Translations under genes and position numbers: made by a program | From: Owenia fusiformis | Lineage: Eukaryota; Annelida; Polychaeta; Sabellida; Oweniidae | Direction of reading: 5' to 3' | Length of the DNA: 64,000 nt | Assembly (NCBI GenBank): GCA_903813345.2 | Contig: CAIIXF020000009.1 | Coordinates: forward strand, 7,126,030-7,190,029 | Notes under the pieces: model-generated | What the model saw: only the letters and a program-made list of their open reading frames with translations | Database searches by the model: none | Told to the model about the DNA's origin: nothing | Shown: in pieces, positions 23,366-34,801 of the stretch | How positions within the stretch are numbered: the first letter of the stretch is position 1 | Layout of the letters: each line of letters opens with the position of its first letter

Positions 23366-23836
23366 CTTCTGCTATGAACAAAATCACCTGCCCATAGGTC
23401 CAACATCACTCACATTATAATATATAATACTTTCAATCAAAATATATTATTGATATTTAGTGCTCGAATTCGGCCACATATACAGCAGTCATTGTCGAGG
23501 GTAAATGAGCTATCTGCAAAATTACACTTTATGGAATAGAGTCAATAGATCATGTTCGCCTAACCCTATTTAACATTATTACATTAAGTACCGTATGAAC
23601 AAGCTAACGCTTGGAGTTGAATTGGAAACTTTTATTGATATTTTTTACATTTTTTAAATTTCATTGTAAGATAGAAGATCGAAGTTCAAAGGAGATTTGC
23701 TGCTCAAATGGGTGCAGTTTTTGAGCATCATATCCCACAGTGAGTTTTGGTTCATGATCACGAATACTAGTATTTGCTTATTTTCTTATGTGATTGAGAT
23801 AAAGTATGTTCTTAAATATGATTGTAATTTCAGTTG

Positions 23837-24563
23837 AAAGGAGCACGTAGGTTATCGCAAACAATTTCAAATGATTCTAACTTGAATTATGAATATTTTC
23901 TGATCATAAACATGGGTGTATCTTTTAGATCCATTCATTATCTTCAAGAAAAGTATATATAATGATAATTTAGTTAATCAGACCTTAGTGATATTGAAGG
24001 GGCAATGGACCAATCAACATACTTTTTCAAATATGTTGACCTAATTTTCACCAAAAATGCAACCTATTATTATATTGTTGAATGCATAATTAGAATGTGC
24101 TTTGAGACATGCTCGATTTCCTAAAAGGAAAATTTGATTGCTCCAGGGACTTTAAAGATATTCAATTTGGATGACCAAAATGAACTGAAATCAATGGATA
24201 GGATGAGATTTTTCAATGGAGAAATAACATGGGGAACACTTATCTTAATGCAATTAGGTTTTTCTTTCAAGAACTATTTGATACATCAAAATAAAGAATA
24301 GTAATGCATTAAACATTGTAAAAAATGATTGCATGTTTGGTGAAAATGGGGTCAACATCTTCAAAATGGGGTCAAAAAGTGTGTTGATGGGTTAATTGCT
24401 AGTTAAATATCTCCGAGTTTGTTTGAATTTATTATTACTGTGCATAATTTTCTTTGAGATAATGAATTGAACTAAAAGGTAAACTTGTCTTCATTGTCAG
24501 AAAATAGTCATAATCCAAGATAAAACTTTCTGAAATTGTTTGCGATAACCCACGTGCTCCTTT
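23837..24563. mobile_element. MITE with about 200-bp terminal inverted repeats
   Basis: Starts AAAGGAGCACGTAGGTTATC and ends GATAACCCACGTGCTCCTTT. The arms extend through GCAAACAATTTCA and CTCGGAGATATTTAACTAGC-type sequence. It sits 56 bp downstream of the stop codon of gene B. A second, partial copy begins at about 63803. The matching site downstream of gene A (near 17430) lacks it. Confidence 0.85.
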
Positions 24564-24618
24564 CATTCAAATCCTTGCTCAGTCCAAGTTCGATTTGCCA
24601 CATTCGTCCGGGAAAAAC

Positions 24619-27600
24619 TTAGAGTTTTTGACGGAGCTTTGGTATCTCCTGTTTGAGCTTGTTAGACACCAAACGCATTATTCTGTCTGTCAGTGCGTCG
24701 ACATCAGCGCCGTCATCACTTGTCGCTGTGGATACGAACGGCTCATCTTCGTCATTATAAGCACGTGCACTGAAGGTTTCGTCTTCCGGCTTATCTTCGT
24801 CATTATTAGCGCGTGCACTGAAGGCTTCGTCTTCATCATCATTTGTAACCTCAACCACTGATTCATCGTCATTTGTAACCTCAAGTACTGCTTCGTCATC
24901 TTTACTAATTCGGAATTTCTCCAATAAGCCATTGAACTTGGTAGTAAATGTTTTGTCGACCTTCAAACAGTACTTGCTATCCTCATGAACTGGGACCCGA
25001 TTACCGAGCCATTCTATAATCCCTCCGTCACCAGCAACATTCGGGCTAAATTCCACTGTATTACTTATAGAGCCTGGAGTGACAAGATATGCAATATACA
25101 GTAAATTGTCGCGACTAAAACATACTCCAACCACTGCCTCAGATTTGTTCTTTAAAATCTCTCCGTTCGTTACATGCATGAAGAACTTTCATCAGCATTT
25201 ATTTATTCAATTTGAAATCCCAAATTCGTAATATTATACAGGCTTACCCATAATGCCTCCAGCCGCATCCCCAATGTGTTTAGACTGGGTCAGTCCAAAG
25301 TTCAAGAACGGGTGCTTCTTGGCAAACCCTCTTCGGATCACATTGATTTTCGTTTCGCCTTCATTCAATATAAAATCTGCTCGTTTACGTGTCATATTGA
25401 TGTACCCGTGTGGAACAGACACGGTTCCTATGTTCCACTTCACATTTCTGGGCTCTTGTCCTGGTTCTTTGATAACAACACTAGAAGGACTGAAGTGGAT
25501 GTTAACCCCGCTGTAGTCCACGTCCAAGTCGCTCACAAAGTCAACACGGTTTTCACCATCTTTAGCGTTAATAAACGTTGTCGAAATGTCTGAAAATAAA
25601 GAAAACTCAAAATTGCAAGTTGCAAGAACATTTTTTCAAATTTCTCTGAACGTGAATAGGTCTCTCCATGGAATAAAATGTATTTACTTTCAGTGTCAAT
25701 GTCATTAATGTAAAATAAATGAATCATTTAATCTTTTTGGTGATAATCTAAGTTATGTATGGTTATTAATATTTCTCTTAGGACGAATTTGACAGCTTTT
25801 AGCCCTTTACGTTACATTGGTTACTCACGAAAATCCCCATCGTTAAGGAATGCATATCGTTCTCCAGGAACGCCGACAAAGTCGTAACAAAACCATCTGT
25901 CAGAACCCTTGACGGACTGCTTCACATGTGGATCTCCGCAAACCATCAAGCCAGCCTTATTTGTGACACAGAGGTGTTTATTCTTGTATTTACTGGTGCA
26001 ATCATTTTCGGCCTGACACTCATGACATTTGCAATCCGTGGTTTTACACAGAGGATATTTAGTAGGGCACATGGTGTTGGAGATACACTGATGTCCCGGT
26101 CCATACGCAGAACCTGTTGCATAAAATGATACATAAGCCTATTTATTAATTCGAAGTCTCCGTTCCATTTTCAAATATAAATTCCTCATTTTGAAAATAT
26201 ACCTTTTGAGAAATCTTTAGGTCCAATGTTAAAAAATTACGACACGTTGCTTTATGATTGAAAAAATTAAATGATATGCATGAAATGTTCACTAGGATCA
26301 AAGAATCTTTCATCTTTCAATCTCAATATCAACTGCCACAATTTTTCAACTTTGGAAGTCTATGTGTTGTATAGTAGTAGTATTTTTAGTAGTATTTTTA
26401 TTTATTCATGTCTCACGCACTAAAACAGATACTGTTACATAATACTACTTTAAAGCGATACATGAAAATTAAACAGTGTCTGGTCCATGCCGTCCAATGG
26501 GTGACAGTGGAATGTTATATTATGTTTTGCAGTTTGACTTGCTTTTTATTACTGTTTTACAAAGGTGTTCGTTGAACGGTCTTCATTCATTATTAAACAG
26601 TATTTCACTAAACCTGTTTGCATTTAAAGCCATTAATAATTTAACATTTTGAGACTATAGACTATATACAGACTATATATGTTGGCCTTAAGTGAATCAC
26701 TTTGGTTTTATTTTTATTAAGCGTTTGCCCACTGGGAACATCAGGCGTTTAAGATATGGTCATACTGAGTAGTAATTGCAATTTAGTGGGTGTAGGTGCA
26801 ATTAGCGCAATGTCATAATATATGAGTATTCATACTGGCAAAATTATTTTTCCAAAAAGGAGTGAACCCAATAATTCCCTGCAAATCTCAAACTAGTGTA
26901 CCCACGCCGGCTTTTAATTACTACTCTTCGTTCCCTCCTCCCTTCCTTCAATTTTTCCTCCATTCCTACCTACTCTCCTTCCCCTCCTGCCTACTTTCTT
27001 ACAATGACATTCCTCCCCACCCCACATCCTTACTTTCTCCCATACTTCATTTCTTTCTAATTACTTCCTAACCCCCTATCACACCAAACTAGTTCTTACC
27101 CGTTCTTGCCAGTCCTACGGAAACGTCGTAAAACGGGCTCAATCTGGCTGTGGTCGGGAAATATGTCTAAAATAATTAGCTACTTTGTTCATAAACAGTC
27201 TTCAATACGTCCATCTCATTCGCAGTTCGTTCAGGTCGCACCACGTCGGTGTGCAACGTCGTATAACGCGTCCCTTAGTCTAGAAGGTCATCATGACCTG
27301 ATTACAGAACGGTATGGTCGCCATCGAATTTTGAATCATTTCAAAATTCTAAAGTCACCTTCCCGTCTGAGAACGTTCATGAAGTTCGTAAATAGTCCTT
27401 AGAAAGTTACAGGTACGTTAATTTCGTTCGCACACAGTTTAAAACCAGTTTTGAAGAACGCAGTGGCAACTTGTTTGGTGTGATAGCTATATTTTTGCTA
27501 ACTCGTTCATAAGCAGTCTTTAATACGTTCTTAATCAGTTTAAACCCGTTTGCAATTAGTTCTACCTCGTTCTCAATACGTCCTCAGACAGTTCAACTCG

Positions 27601-30600
27601 TTGTAAAAACATCCTTAGTAGGATTGAAGTACGACGGTTCCGTTCGTAGTACGTCCAGCTCGTCGTTAGTACGTTGTCACTCGTTCTAATTGTAGAACAT
27701 GACGACCACGAGAGCATTTTGAGCATGTTCTAAGTTCTAGAGGACCTACCCGTTCAAATATGTTCGATGAAGCTTGTAAATAGACTCCAAGAGGTTCTAA
27801 GTACGCCCAGTCCGTTCGTAAACAGTTGAAGCCCGTTTTCGAGAACGTAGTGAAAACTAGTTTGGTGTGATAGTAAGGTTAGCTTCATTCTTTTCTTCCT
27901 TCATAATTCCTTACTTCCATCCTTTCTTACTTACTTCCTCACCTCCTTCCTCCCTCCCTTCTTTCTTTTCTTCCTTCTCACTTACTTTCTTCTCCACTTA
28001 TTTCCTTTATTACTACCTCTATTACTTTCTCTACTTGTTCTTGCTTGCTTACTTACTTAATTGTAGATTAACTTGGTAATCTCGTTATGTGGAAATCTAA
28101 GATGCGCAATCTGACACAAACTAATGCATTAGCTGCATTTTTTCTCATTAACGATATCACTCACAATACAGTACCAACAAAGAGTTCTAAAATCCAAGCC
28201 AGATGTCCAGTTTAAGAACTCCTATTCGTATATTATTAATGGATTCTAGCAGTACCATTCAACATGAATCCTACTTGTTTATGTTGAGACTCGATCAACT
28301 TGAGTTCTGAGAAAATGGAGGTTTCAGCGAGGGCGCATTGATTTAACACGGGGACATACAGTACACCATTGACCATTACCATCGGGATGCCATCATGTAT
28401 GTCACCGTGTCTTTGCACCCTTGCTGAAATCCACAACTCAAGCTGATTGAATCTCAACAAGTACATTTATGTGGGATAGTATTGATAGAATCCATTCTCA
28501 ATAGTAAGAATAGAGGTTCTTAACAGGACATTAACTTTTTACTAAGGCCTTTTTGAAATGTTTTTCAAGTACTAATAAGACGTTTCGTATGGCAAGTATT
28601 GAAAATACATATTTTGAGGAAAACCTGGAAACGAACGAACGATGAACGAACGGACGGACGGACGAACGCAAGAACGAACGAACATACGATCCGACGAAAT
28701 ATCGTATCCCCAGATAGGTAGAGTGACAAAGACACATATAAGAATTTTATCACAACGCTGACAGATGGAGCAAACTGCCTGAAGATAAAATGCAGAAGAA
28801 ATATTTGCGATGTTGTCATAGAATGATATGTATGATTGTTATTACGTTATTAGCACATTCGTGTACGTTCTTATTAAAGAAGCTCAATATATAATGAAAT
28901 AATATTATAATGAAGTCTTCCTCGCGATCGAAGCGGGTACTCGTAAAATCTGCTCGCGTTTTATGCGGGACCTCCTCATGTTTTCAGCGGGACCTCCTAA
29001 TATTTCCAGCGGGGCCACTGGGACACCTTTAATGATGTATTTTGACCCCCATGGTAGATTCAATCATAGTAACAATATCAATTATGGACTATAAAAATCG
29101 TATTTATTGTATTTATTTTTAAGATTAAAGTAATATTATGAACAATGAATTATGTTAACGAGCATGTTGACGCAAAAGTAAAGTAAACGTTATTTTCCTG
29201 AACCGCGTCCATTTAATATTAATATGCAGGCCCGTAAGACACTTTTCTCCAAGGGGGGTGCGGTTTTTAGCTTACTAAAGAGAATATAAAATTGTCATTT
29301 TTTTGCCGCGTAAATCAAATCGCGTAAGACAGAGGGGGGGGGGGTCAGTTACTCCCTATATTGATTTGGAATTAACAAATGCAACTTCCAAATGTTCCAA
29401 TTGTTTTGTGGGGGGTGTGAGGAGTGGTCCACTCCCCCTAGAAAATTTTACAGTTTTGAGATGCTATTTGGTGCTTTCTGGACACCTTCATAGTGTAAGT
29501 TTCTAAGTAGTACGCCACCACCACGGGAATAAGAGTTGAGTGAATAAAAAACCTAGCATTCAGGGGGGTCTGGGGGTTCTCCCCCAGGAAAATTTTGAAA
29601 TTTGGTTGTATTTGGAGCGAATTTGCAACCATCTGGTACGCCTGTGCGTTATGAGTCAATAAGAAAAATGTGAATTTTTTTCAAATTCTTTTGGGGTTGT
29701 CAAAGAGGATGAGAGGGTGAAGTTGGGTGGGGTGCCAGTAGGGGAGCAAGGGGTTGTCCCCCAGAAACATTGACCATATCAAGGTGCTATTTGATGATGT
29801 CTGGGCACTTAAAAAATGTCTGAGACAATACATGAAATTCAGAATATTTTCTTTTGTTTTGTGGGGGATGTGAGGGGTGGCTAACTATCCTAGAAAATTT
29901 TACAATTTAAAGATGATATTTGGTGCTTCTGGGCACTTTTAAAGTGTATTAGTCAATAAAAACATTGAAAAACAATCACAATTTTTTTCACATTTTGGGG
30001 GTGTCAAAGGGGGGAGGGGTAGACAGAGGGGGAGGTGGGGCTGGGGTGCCAGAGGGGGAGCAAGTGTTTGTCCCCCATATCAAAATTTACAATATCAAGG
30101 TGCTATTCGATGAAGTTTGGGCACTTTTAAAGTGTCTGTGCCTAAAAGTGCCTATTTCCCAAGAAAATTTTACAATTTTAAGGTGCTATTTGGTGCTTTC
30201 TGGGCACTTTCAAAGGGTATGAGTCAATAAAAAAAATTTGAAAAATCTCAATTTTTTTGGGGGGGGGTGGTGTTAAGGGAGGGGGCTGCCAGAGGGGGAG
30301 GTGGAGTGGGGATGCCAGAGGGCGAGTAAGTGTTAGTCTTCCAGAATCATTAACTTTATCAAGGAGCTATTTGATGATGTCTGGGCAATTTAAAAGTGTC
30401 TGAGACAATACATAAAACAAATTCAGAATTTTTCCTTGTTTTGTTTTTGGTGTGAGGTGTGGCCCACTTCCCTAGAAATTTTACAACTTTACGACGCTAT
30501 TTGGTGCTTTCTGGGCACTTTCAAAGTGTATGAGTCTATGAGAATTTAAGAAAATCACAATTTTTTTTTGGGGGGGGGGTCAAGGGGGGGGGGTTGCCAG

Positions 30601-33496
30601 AGGGGGGGGGGTATGCAAGTGCAAGATGCAAGAGGGGGAGTAAGTCCCCCAGAAAAACTTACTATATCAAGGAGCTATTTGATGATATCTGGGCACTTTA
30701 AAAGTGTCTGAGACAAAACTCTAAAATAAATTTAGAACTTTTCCATTGTTTTGTGGGTGGTGTGAGGGGTGGCCAATACCCCTAGAAAATTTTACAATTT
30801 TAAGATGCTATTTGGTGCTTTCTGGGTACTTTCAAAGTGTATGAGTCAATGAAAAAAAAATACAAAAAAAATATTTTTCAAAAAAAAAATTTTTCAAATT
30901 TTTTTTCAAATTTATTTTGGGGGGTGACAAAGGGGGGTGCGGTCGCACCCAACGCACCCCCCCATCTGACGGCCCTGATATGTACATGCAGGAATAACAG
31001 AAATAAAGAAAAAATCACACTATCAAATGAATGAAACATATTTGGATGCCTACCTTTTGCCAGAAGAAGCATTAAGTGCTGCAAGAAAGCCCTCAATTTC
31101 GTAAAGTAGAACACACTTGAGATTACTTTATTTTTCAACTGAACATCATTGCCGCCAACCAATGCAGCGTGTACACGATTCAGGAATGTAATATCAGCCG
31201 TCGCCTTGTTAACCTTTACTGTGAAGAATTCATGCGCCTGGTGAAATTGTAGACAAGAATAAGTTTTGAATGTAGCTCTAGTACATCCATTTCCAGTTAG
31301 ATAACCCCTCCATGTATTAGCAGCCACCCCATTTGCCCCATACTCGAATGCAAGTGTTGCACCATCGGGTAGGTTTTGCAGTGTCGTACCAACAATATCT
31401 GCTTGACTATAGGCGATAAAGGATGCAATGTCACTCTTCAACTTACTTTCAATTTCGCACCAATCCTCATCACCTGAGAGTAAGAAAAAAGCAGTTGTTA
31501 TGTTAAATTCGAACATGACTGTATTCACGCCTTCTATTAACTGTAAACAAAGTCAATGCTTCTGCTGGGTTATATTCGAGATCAAATCCTCGGCTCTGTA
31601 CTAAGTGTTCGTTCAGTGCACTCAGTGGAGTTCAGGCTGTTCCATTCTTTTCCGTTCTTTTCGCAGTGATTACTCCGTCATATGGATATCCGCCGTGATG
31701 TTTCTGATTTTGGGCAATATAGAATTAATTTCAATAATTATCAATGTAGTAGATATGCGTGAAACCAATAAAATAGTCCGAAGTGTCAATAAAAAAACTT
31801 AAGTCGGGGTCAAGAGGTAAGTAAACAAATTGGAACAGCCAAACGCTCAACCGGAAATGAAAAAATGACGATTTTGCATTATTCTGGAGAGTTTTCATGT
31901 TAGAATCGTAATATAGACCTCAGAACAGGGGTACTAGTTTCGAATACCCCCCTTAGGTCTCGGCACAAAAGCTTTCGAACCCCTCACTCTCTTCGGTCGT
32001 TCGGAGTACAGAAAACGTTTGTGCCGAGACCAGCGGGGTGTATTCGAAACTAGTTCCCCTGCTCTTCGGTGTATATTTCTTAAATAATAACAAATTGATT
32101 TAATTTTGCAATATTTCGATTTATTAAATCTTTTTCAATCAACTTGAGTTGAGTTGCTTGAAAAAGATTTAAAGAATGAATCGAAATATTGCAAAACTAA
32201 ATCAATTAGAGAGTAAGAGAAGAATCTTTAATAGACCATATAACTTGAGCCTGGTACTGAAACCCCACAGTAGTGAGTTGAAATCCTAATTGTATATCGC
32301 AGTTTCGTTAGAGTTTTGCACAATATCTACTCAATCTACTCTATTTTATTATTTTACATGAAATTTATTACATTTAATAATACCACTGACGTGTTTTTAA
32401 AAAAGAACGCGCAAGAATCGTGAACGGAGTGTATGTGATCTAAAAACTTCATCGAAACAGCGTTAAAATGATATATAATATAACTTTAATTAGAATATTA
32501 TCTTATAATCCGGGGAATCAAAGTTACATTCACGCGATACCCTTAAAAAACAAACGCGCCACCTTTTTGCGACACGTCACTCAATTTCTGCATATACAAT
32601 TTCAGGACCATAAATAAAGCACGCACGGCCCAGAGATTTATACAAAATTTGAACCAATGGGCAGATATGGCGTCATTAAATTGAATTGACTAAATGTGAA
32701 TGCCTTGATGGGCTGAAATTGTTCGAGCACTCTTTGTCCTTGCAACTGTTGGTTACAGTGTAGGTTATGTAATTACATGTACAACGAATTTATTTTTGAT
32801 CAAAATCTATAGTACTTATAAAGTTTCCTTTGCAGTTATGCATTGCTTAATACTCTTAATTCTTAAATACATTATTAAAGAATCTACCTTTATCACAGGT
32901 GCACTTGGCGCAGTTACAAACGGGTATTACAGAAGCGCCATTCGCCTCTTTCGAGCCATCGCTGTTGCATACGAAGTTGATGTCGTAAAAGTAGGCTTGA
33001 CGGCAATTAGCACACTGCGTACAAGGAATAGCTAAAAATAAGAATATATCAATGGATCTTTGAAATTTCTACTGGAAAAGCAAATCCTTCTCCATATACT
33101 TTGTAATCAGTTTTCTTGATTAATTTTATAAAAATAATCATTTGCGCATGTTTTCATACAATAAAAACGTATTGTAGTTGCGTTGGTGTACATTTGGTGA
33201 AGAGAAAAATATAACTTTCCAAAGTGTCATTGAAATTCCAAAATATATTATGATCAGTTAAAAAGACAACTCTAACAAAATCTTCATTCTGTAGAGGCGA
33301 TTGTACGCTAATAGAATGAAGATTTTGTTAGAGTTGTTAAAAAAACGGAAAACAGCTAATTTGACTTTCACATGGAAGTTGCTATTAGGTACCCTATCAT
33401 GAAGTAGTAGTGTTACTTACGGTCTGACTCATCGGCGAAAACGGCAGCGGGTAAAATCGCCAAAAGAAGTAGCGGGGACAAGTTGCACCTCATCAT
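24619..33496 (-). CDS. Gene B: secreted Cys-rich ITIH-C-like protein, close paralogue of gene A
   Basis: Six exons, all phase 1: 33496-33421, 33031-32888, 31473-31054, 26113-25829, 25589-25248 and 25073-24619, giving 573 residues. The exon lengths match gene A exactly apart from exon 1 (76 against 70 nt). Same signal peptide core, same Cys-rich modules (CTQCANC, CNCAKCTCDK), same CGDPHVKQSVKGSDRWFCYD start of the ITIH-C-like region, same KKHPFLNFGL and SNHC-type block (here SKYCLKVDKTFTTKFNGLLE). The acidic tail has two FSARA(N/Y)NDED units and ends KLRQKL. Intron 3 is expanded to almost 5 kb by repeats. Function unknown; presumably secreted. Confidence 0.88.
26915..28065 (+). repeat. Pyrimidine-rich (CTTCCT) tract interrupted by a mobile element
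   Basis: 26920-27075 and 27880-28065 are long runs of C/T with CCTTCCTT, CTTACTTAC and similar units. The 798-bp element at 27076-27873 separates the two halves. It lies in intron 3 of gene B. Confidence 0.8.
27076..27873. mobile_element. TIR element with internal CGTTC/CAGTT repeats
   Basis: Begins CTATCACACCAAACTAGTT and ends AACTAGTTTGGTGTGATAG, perfect over about 19 bp. A further copy of the end, CTTGTTTGGTGTGATAG, lies inside at about 27472-27488. The interior is packed with degenerate short words such as CGTTCATAAACAGTC, AATACGTCC, CGTTCTTAATCAGTTTAA and CGTTCGTAAACAGTT. No transposase frame; no target duplication identified. Confidence 0.75.
28232..28505. mobile_element. Foldback hairpin element
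   Basis: TTAATGGATTCTAGCAG near 28238 pairs with TGATAGAATCCATT near 28495. The inner arms pair through CTTGTTTATGTTGAGACTCGATCAACTTGAGTT against AACTCAAGCTGATTGAATCTCAACAAGTA, and through CAGCGAGGGCGCA against TGCACCCTTGCTG. The open frame here is incidental. Confidence 0.75.
28630..28690 (+). repeat. GAAC/GGAC tetranucleotide microsatellite
   Basis: Runs of GAAC and GGAC units (GAACGAACGGACGGACGGAC and neighbours) in intron 3 of gene B. Confidence 0.9.
29220..30995 (+). repeat. G-rich satellite-like repeat, units of roughly 300-470 bp, in intron 3 of gene B
   Basis: A composite unit recurs several times: TGTGAGGGGTGG...CCCTAGAAAATTTTACA, CTATTTGGTGCTTTCTGGGC, CTTTCAAAGTGTATGAGTCA, a poly(A/T) stretch, a GGGGG run with GCCAGAGGGGGAG, then ATATCAAGGTGCTATTTGAT and TCTGGGCACTTTAAAAGTGT. 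The CCCTAGAAA-type anchor occurs near 29430, 29890, 30470 and 30780. The G runs lie on the plus strand, so the gene B transcript is C-rich here. Confidence 0.8.
31917..32073. repeat. Palindromic dispersed repeat in intron 2 of gene B
   Basis: TAGACCTCAGAACAGGGGTACTAGTTTCGAATACCCC and GGTCTCGGCACAAA pair with TTTGTGCCGAGACC and GGGGTGTATTCGAAACTAGTTCCCCTGCTCTTCGG. A relative lies at 36479-36600. Both copies are associated with the block GGCGTGAATACAGTCATGTTCGA (31505-31535 inverted; 36745-36770 direct). Confidence 0.75.
32085..32205. repeat. Second hairpin in intron 2 of gene B
   Basis: AATTGATTTAATTTTGCAATATTTCGATT followed by AAATCTTTTTCAA pairs with TTGAAAAAGATTT and AATCGAAATATTGCAAAACTAAATCAATT, around AACTTGAGTTGAGTT. 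Confidence 0.8.
33268..33335. repeat. Perfect 23-bp inverted repeat in intron 1 of gene B
   Basis: AACTCTAACAAAATCTTCAT (plus TCT) and its exact reverse complement flank a 22-nt loop. The corresponding intron of gene A lacks it. Confidence 0.85.
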
Positions 33497-33821
33497 CCCA
33501 GTTTCTTGGATTGACTGAACCTACAGAGAATTTCAATTTGCTGCCTGACACCCAATAATCTTGTCATCATCTACACAAGCTCACGCATCGATAGTAATAC
33601 ACTGTGCGATTCGTACAGACCTGTCCATCAATGTTATCAATTAATAAAAACGATTAATTAAATTGATAACATTGTCATAAAACAATGCTAGACCAGTATG
33701 TCAGGACAAATGTTGTATTGTACAGTTCGCTTCTTTGAACAGCGACTGCCCTGTCACCCGACGTTCGTGACAGACATAGTTGTAAATTCAAAATCATTTC
33801 AAATGAAACTTTTCAAAAATA

Positions 33822-34801
33822 CAGGGTGTTCAGTAAATAAATATAATAATGTTTATTCATGGATTTCAATAAAATTTGCAGGGATTATAGTTTAAACATA
33901 TTTAAACTTACCTTTTGGAGTTTCAGCTTCAAGCGATTTGATTTGTCATTTCTGTGGTTGGCATAGCAACGTGAGTAGCGCTAAGGCGGGGCACATGGAA
34001 TAACTGCAGTTGTTTCTGTGTAACATTTAGCGCATGGTAAACCGATTTTGGCTCCATGATAAAATTCTTCTATTGTTTTGTTTTATGATGTAAAAGTCAA
34101 ATAAATGCTTTTTAATGATATTCAATGGGATTTTAATGACTTAGCCTATGCAGGCATTAGAAAAAAAGCGACCTGGGATGCAATTTCTCTTTTACTTGGA
34201 CAGTTCCCATACTGCTGCCATAATCACTAGAGAAATTGATACAGATGAGATTAGAGCAACTCAAGCATCCACTTTATTCACCCAACCTAGCGCCAAATGA
34301 TTTATACTTCTTTACTGAATCAAAACGGGACTTAAGAGGTCATGCATTTGAGAATACTCATGCTATACATTCACATGTGTTAAACAGACTTCAGGATACG
34401 AGCCAAGAAGAATTCTGTGAAGTATTTGAAGAAGGTTCAAGAGGCAAAGAGTTTGTGTCTAAAATGGAGGAAATTATGTAGAATAAATTGATAAACTGGC
34501 AAAGAATTTCAGGCTTATAGTTATAACTACGTTTAAGCACCCATTTTAAGTCATAAACATGATAGAATCTCTTTTTAAAACATTGAAAACATGCAAATAT
34601 ACTGCAGTTATTCCACCTGCCCCGCCTTAGCGCTACTCGCGTTGCTATGACAACCACAGAATCAACCAATCAAATTGTCTGAAGCTGAAACTCCAACAAT
34701 AAGTTAAAATATGTTAAAACTATAATATCTGAGACTTTCAATGCAATCCATGAACAAATAAAAAAGTTATGACATATTATCTTTTATTCCTGAACACCCT
34801 G
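33822..34801 (+). mobile_element. Tc1/mariner-family element, decayed
   Basis: Ends CAGGGTGTTCAG and CTGAACACCCTG, each next to TA (33820-33821 and 34802-34803), the TA target duplication expected of this superfamily. Imperfect inverted arms continue inward (GGAGTTTCAGCTTCAAGCG and GCGCTAAGGCGGGGC are mirrored near 34690 and 34620). It contains a transposase remnant. Confidence 0.85.
34137..34481 (+). pseudogene. Mariner transposase fragment
   Basis: Frame 1 from about 34180 reads QFLFYLDSSHTAAIITREID, which resembles the segment around the second catalytic Asp. After a frameshift, 34252-34480 reads LEQLKHPLYSPNLAPNDLYF, the hallmark around the third catalytic residue (here Asp), then RDLRGHAFE. 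The N-terminal DNA-binding half is absent and the frame is broken, so it is inactive. Confidence 0.85.

Larger units (their letters stand above)
22198..24618. other. Intergenic DNA between genes A and B
   Basis: 22198-22490 is the promoter-proximal DNA of gene A and is closely similar to 33497-33775 upstream of gene B (shared CTCACGCATCGATAGTA, CACTGTGCGATTCGTACAGA). An inverted-repeat element occupies about 22787-23365 and a MITE occupies 23837-24563. No gene seen. Confidence 0.65.

Noticed and set aside
26862-27071. Pyrimidine-tract frames (Pro/Ser/Leu-rich) near 26900 and 27900
   Set aside because: They are translations of a CT-rich microsatellite in an intron.
30878-31054. Extension of gene B exon 3 into the G-rich intron
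   Set aside because: The frame continues past 31054, but a GT donor (AAAG/GTAGGC) at 31053 matches the position used in gene A, and the extension is low-complexity repeat.
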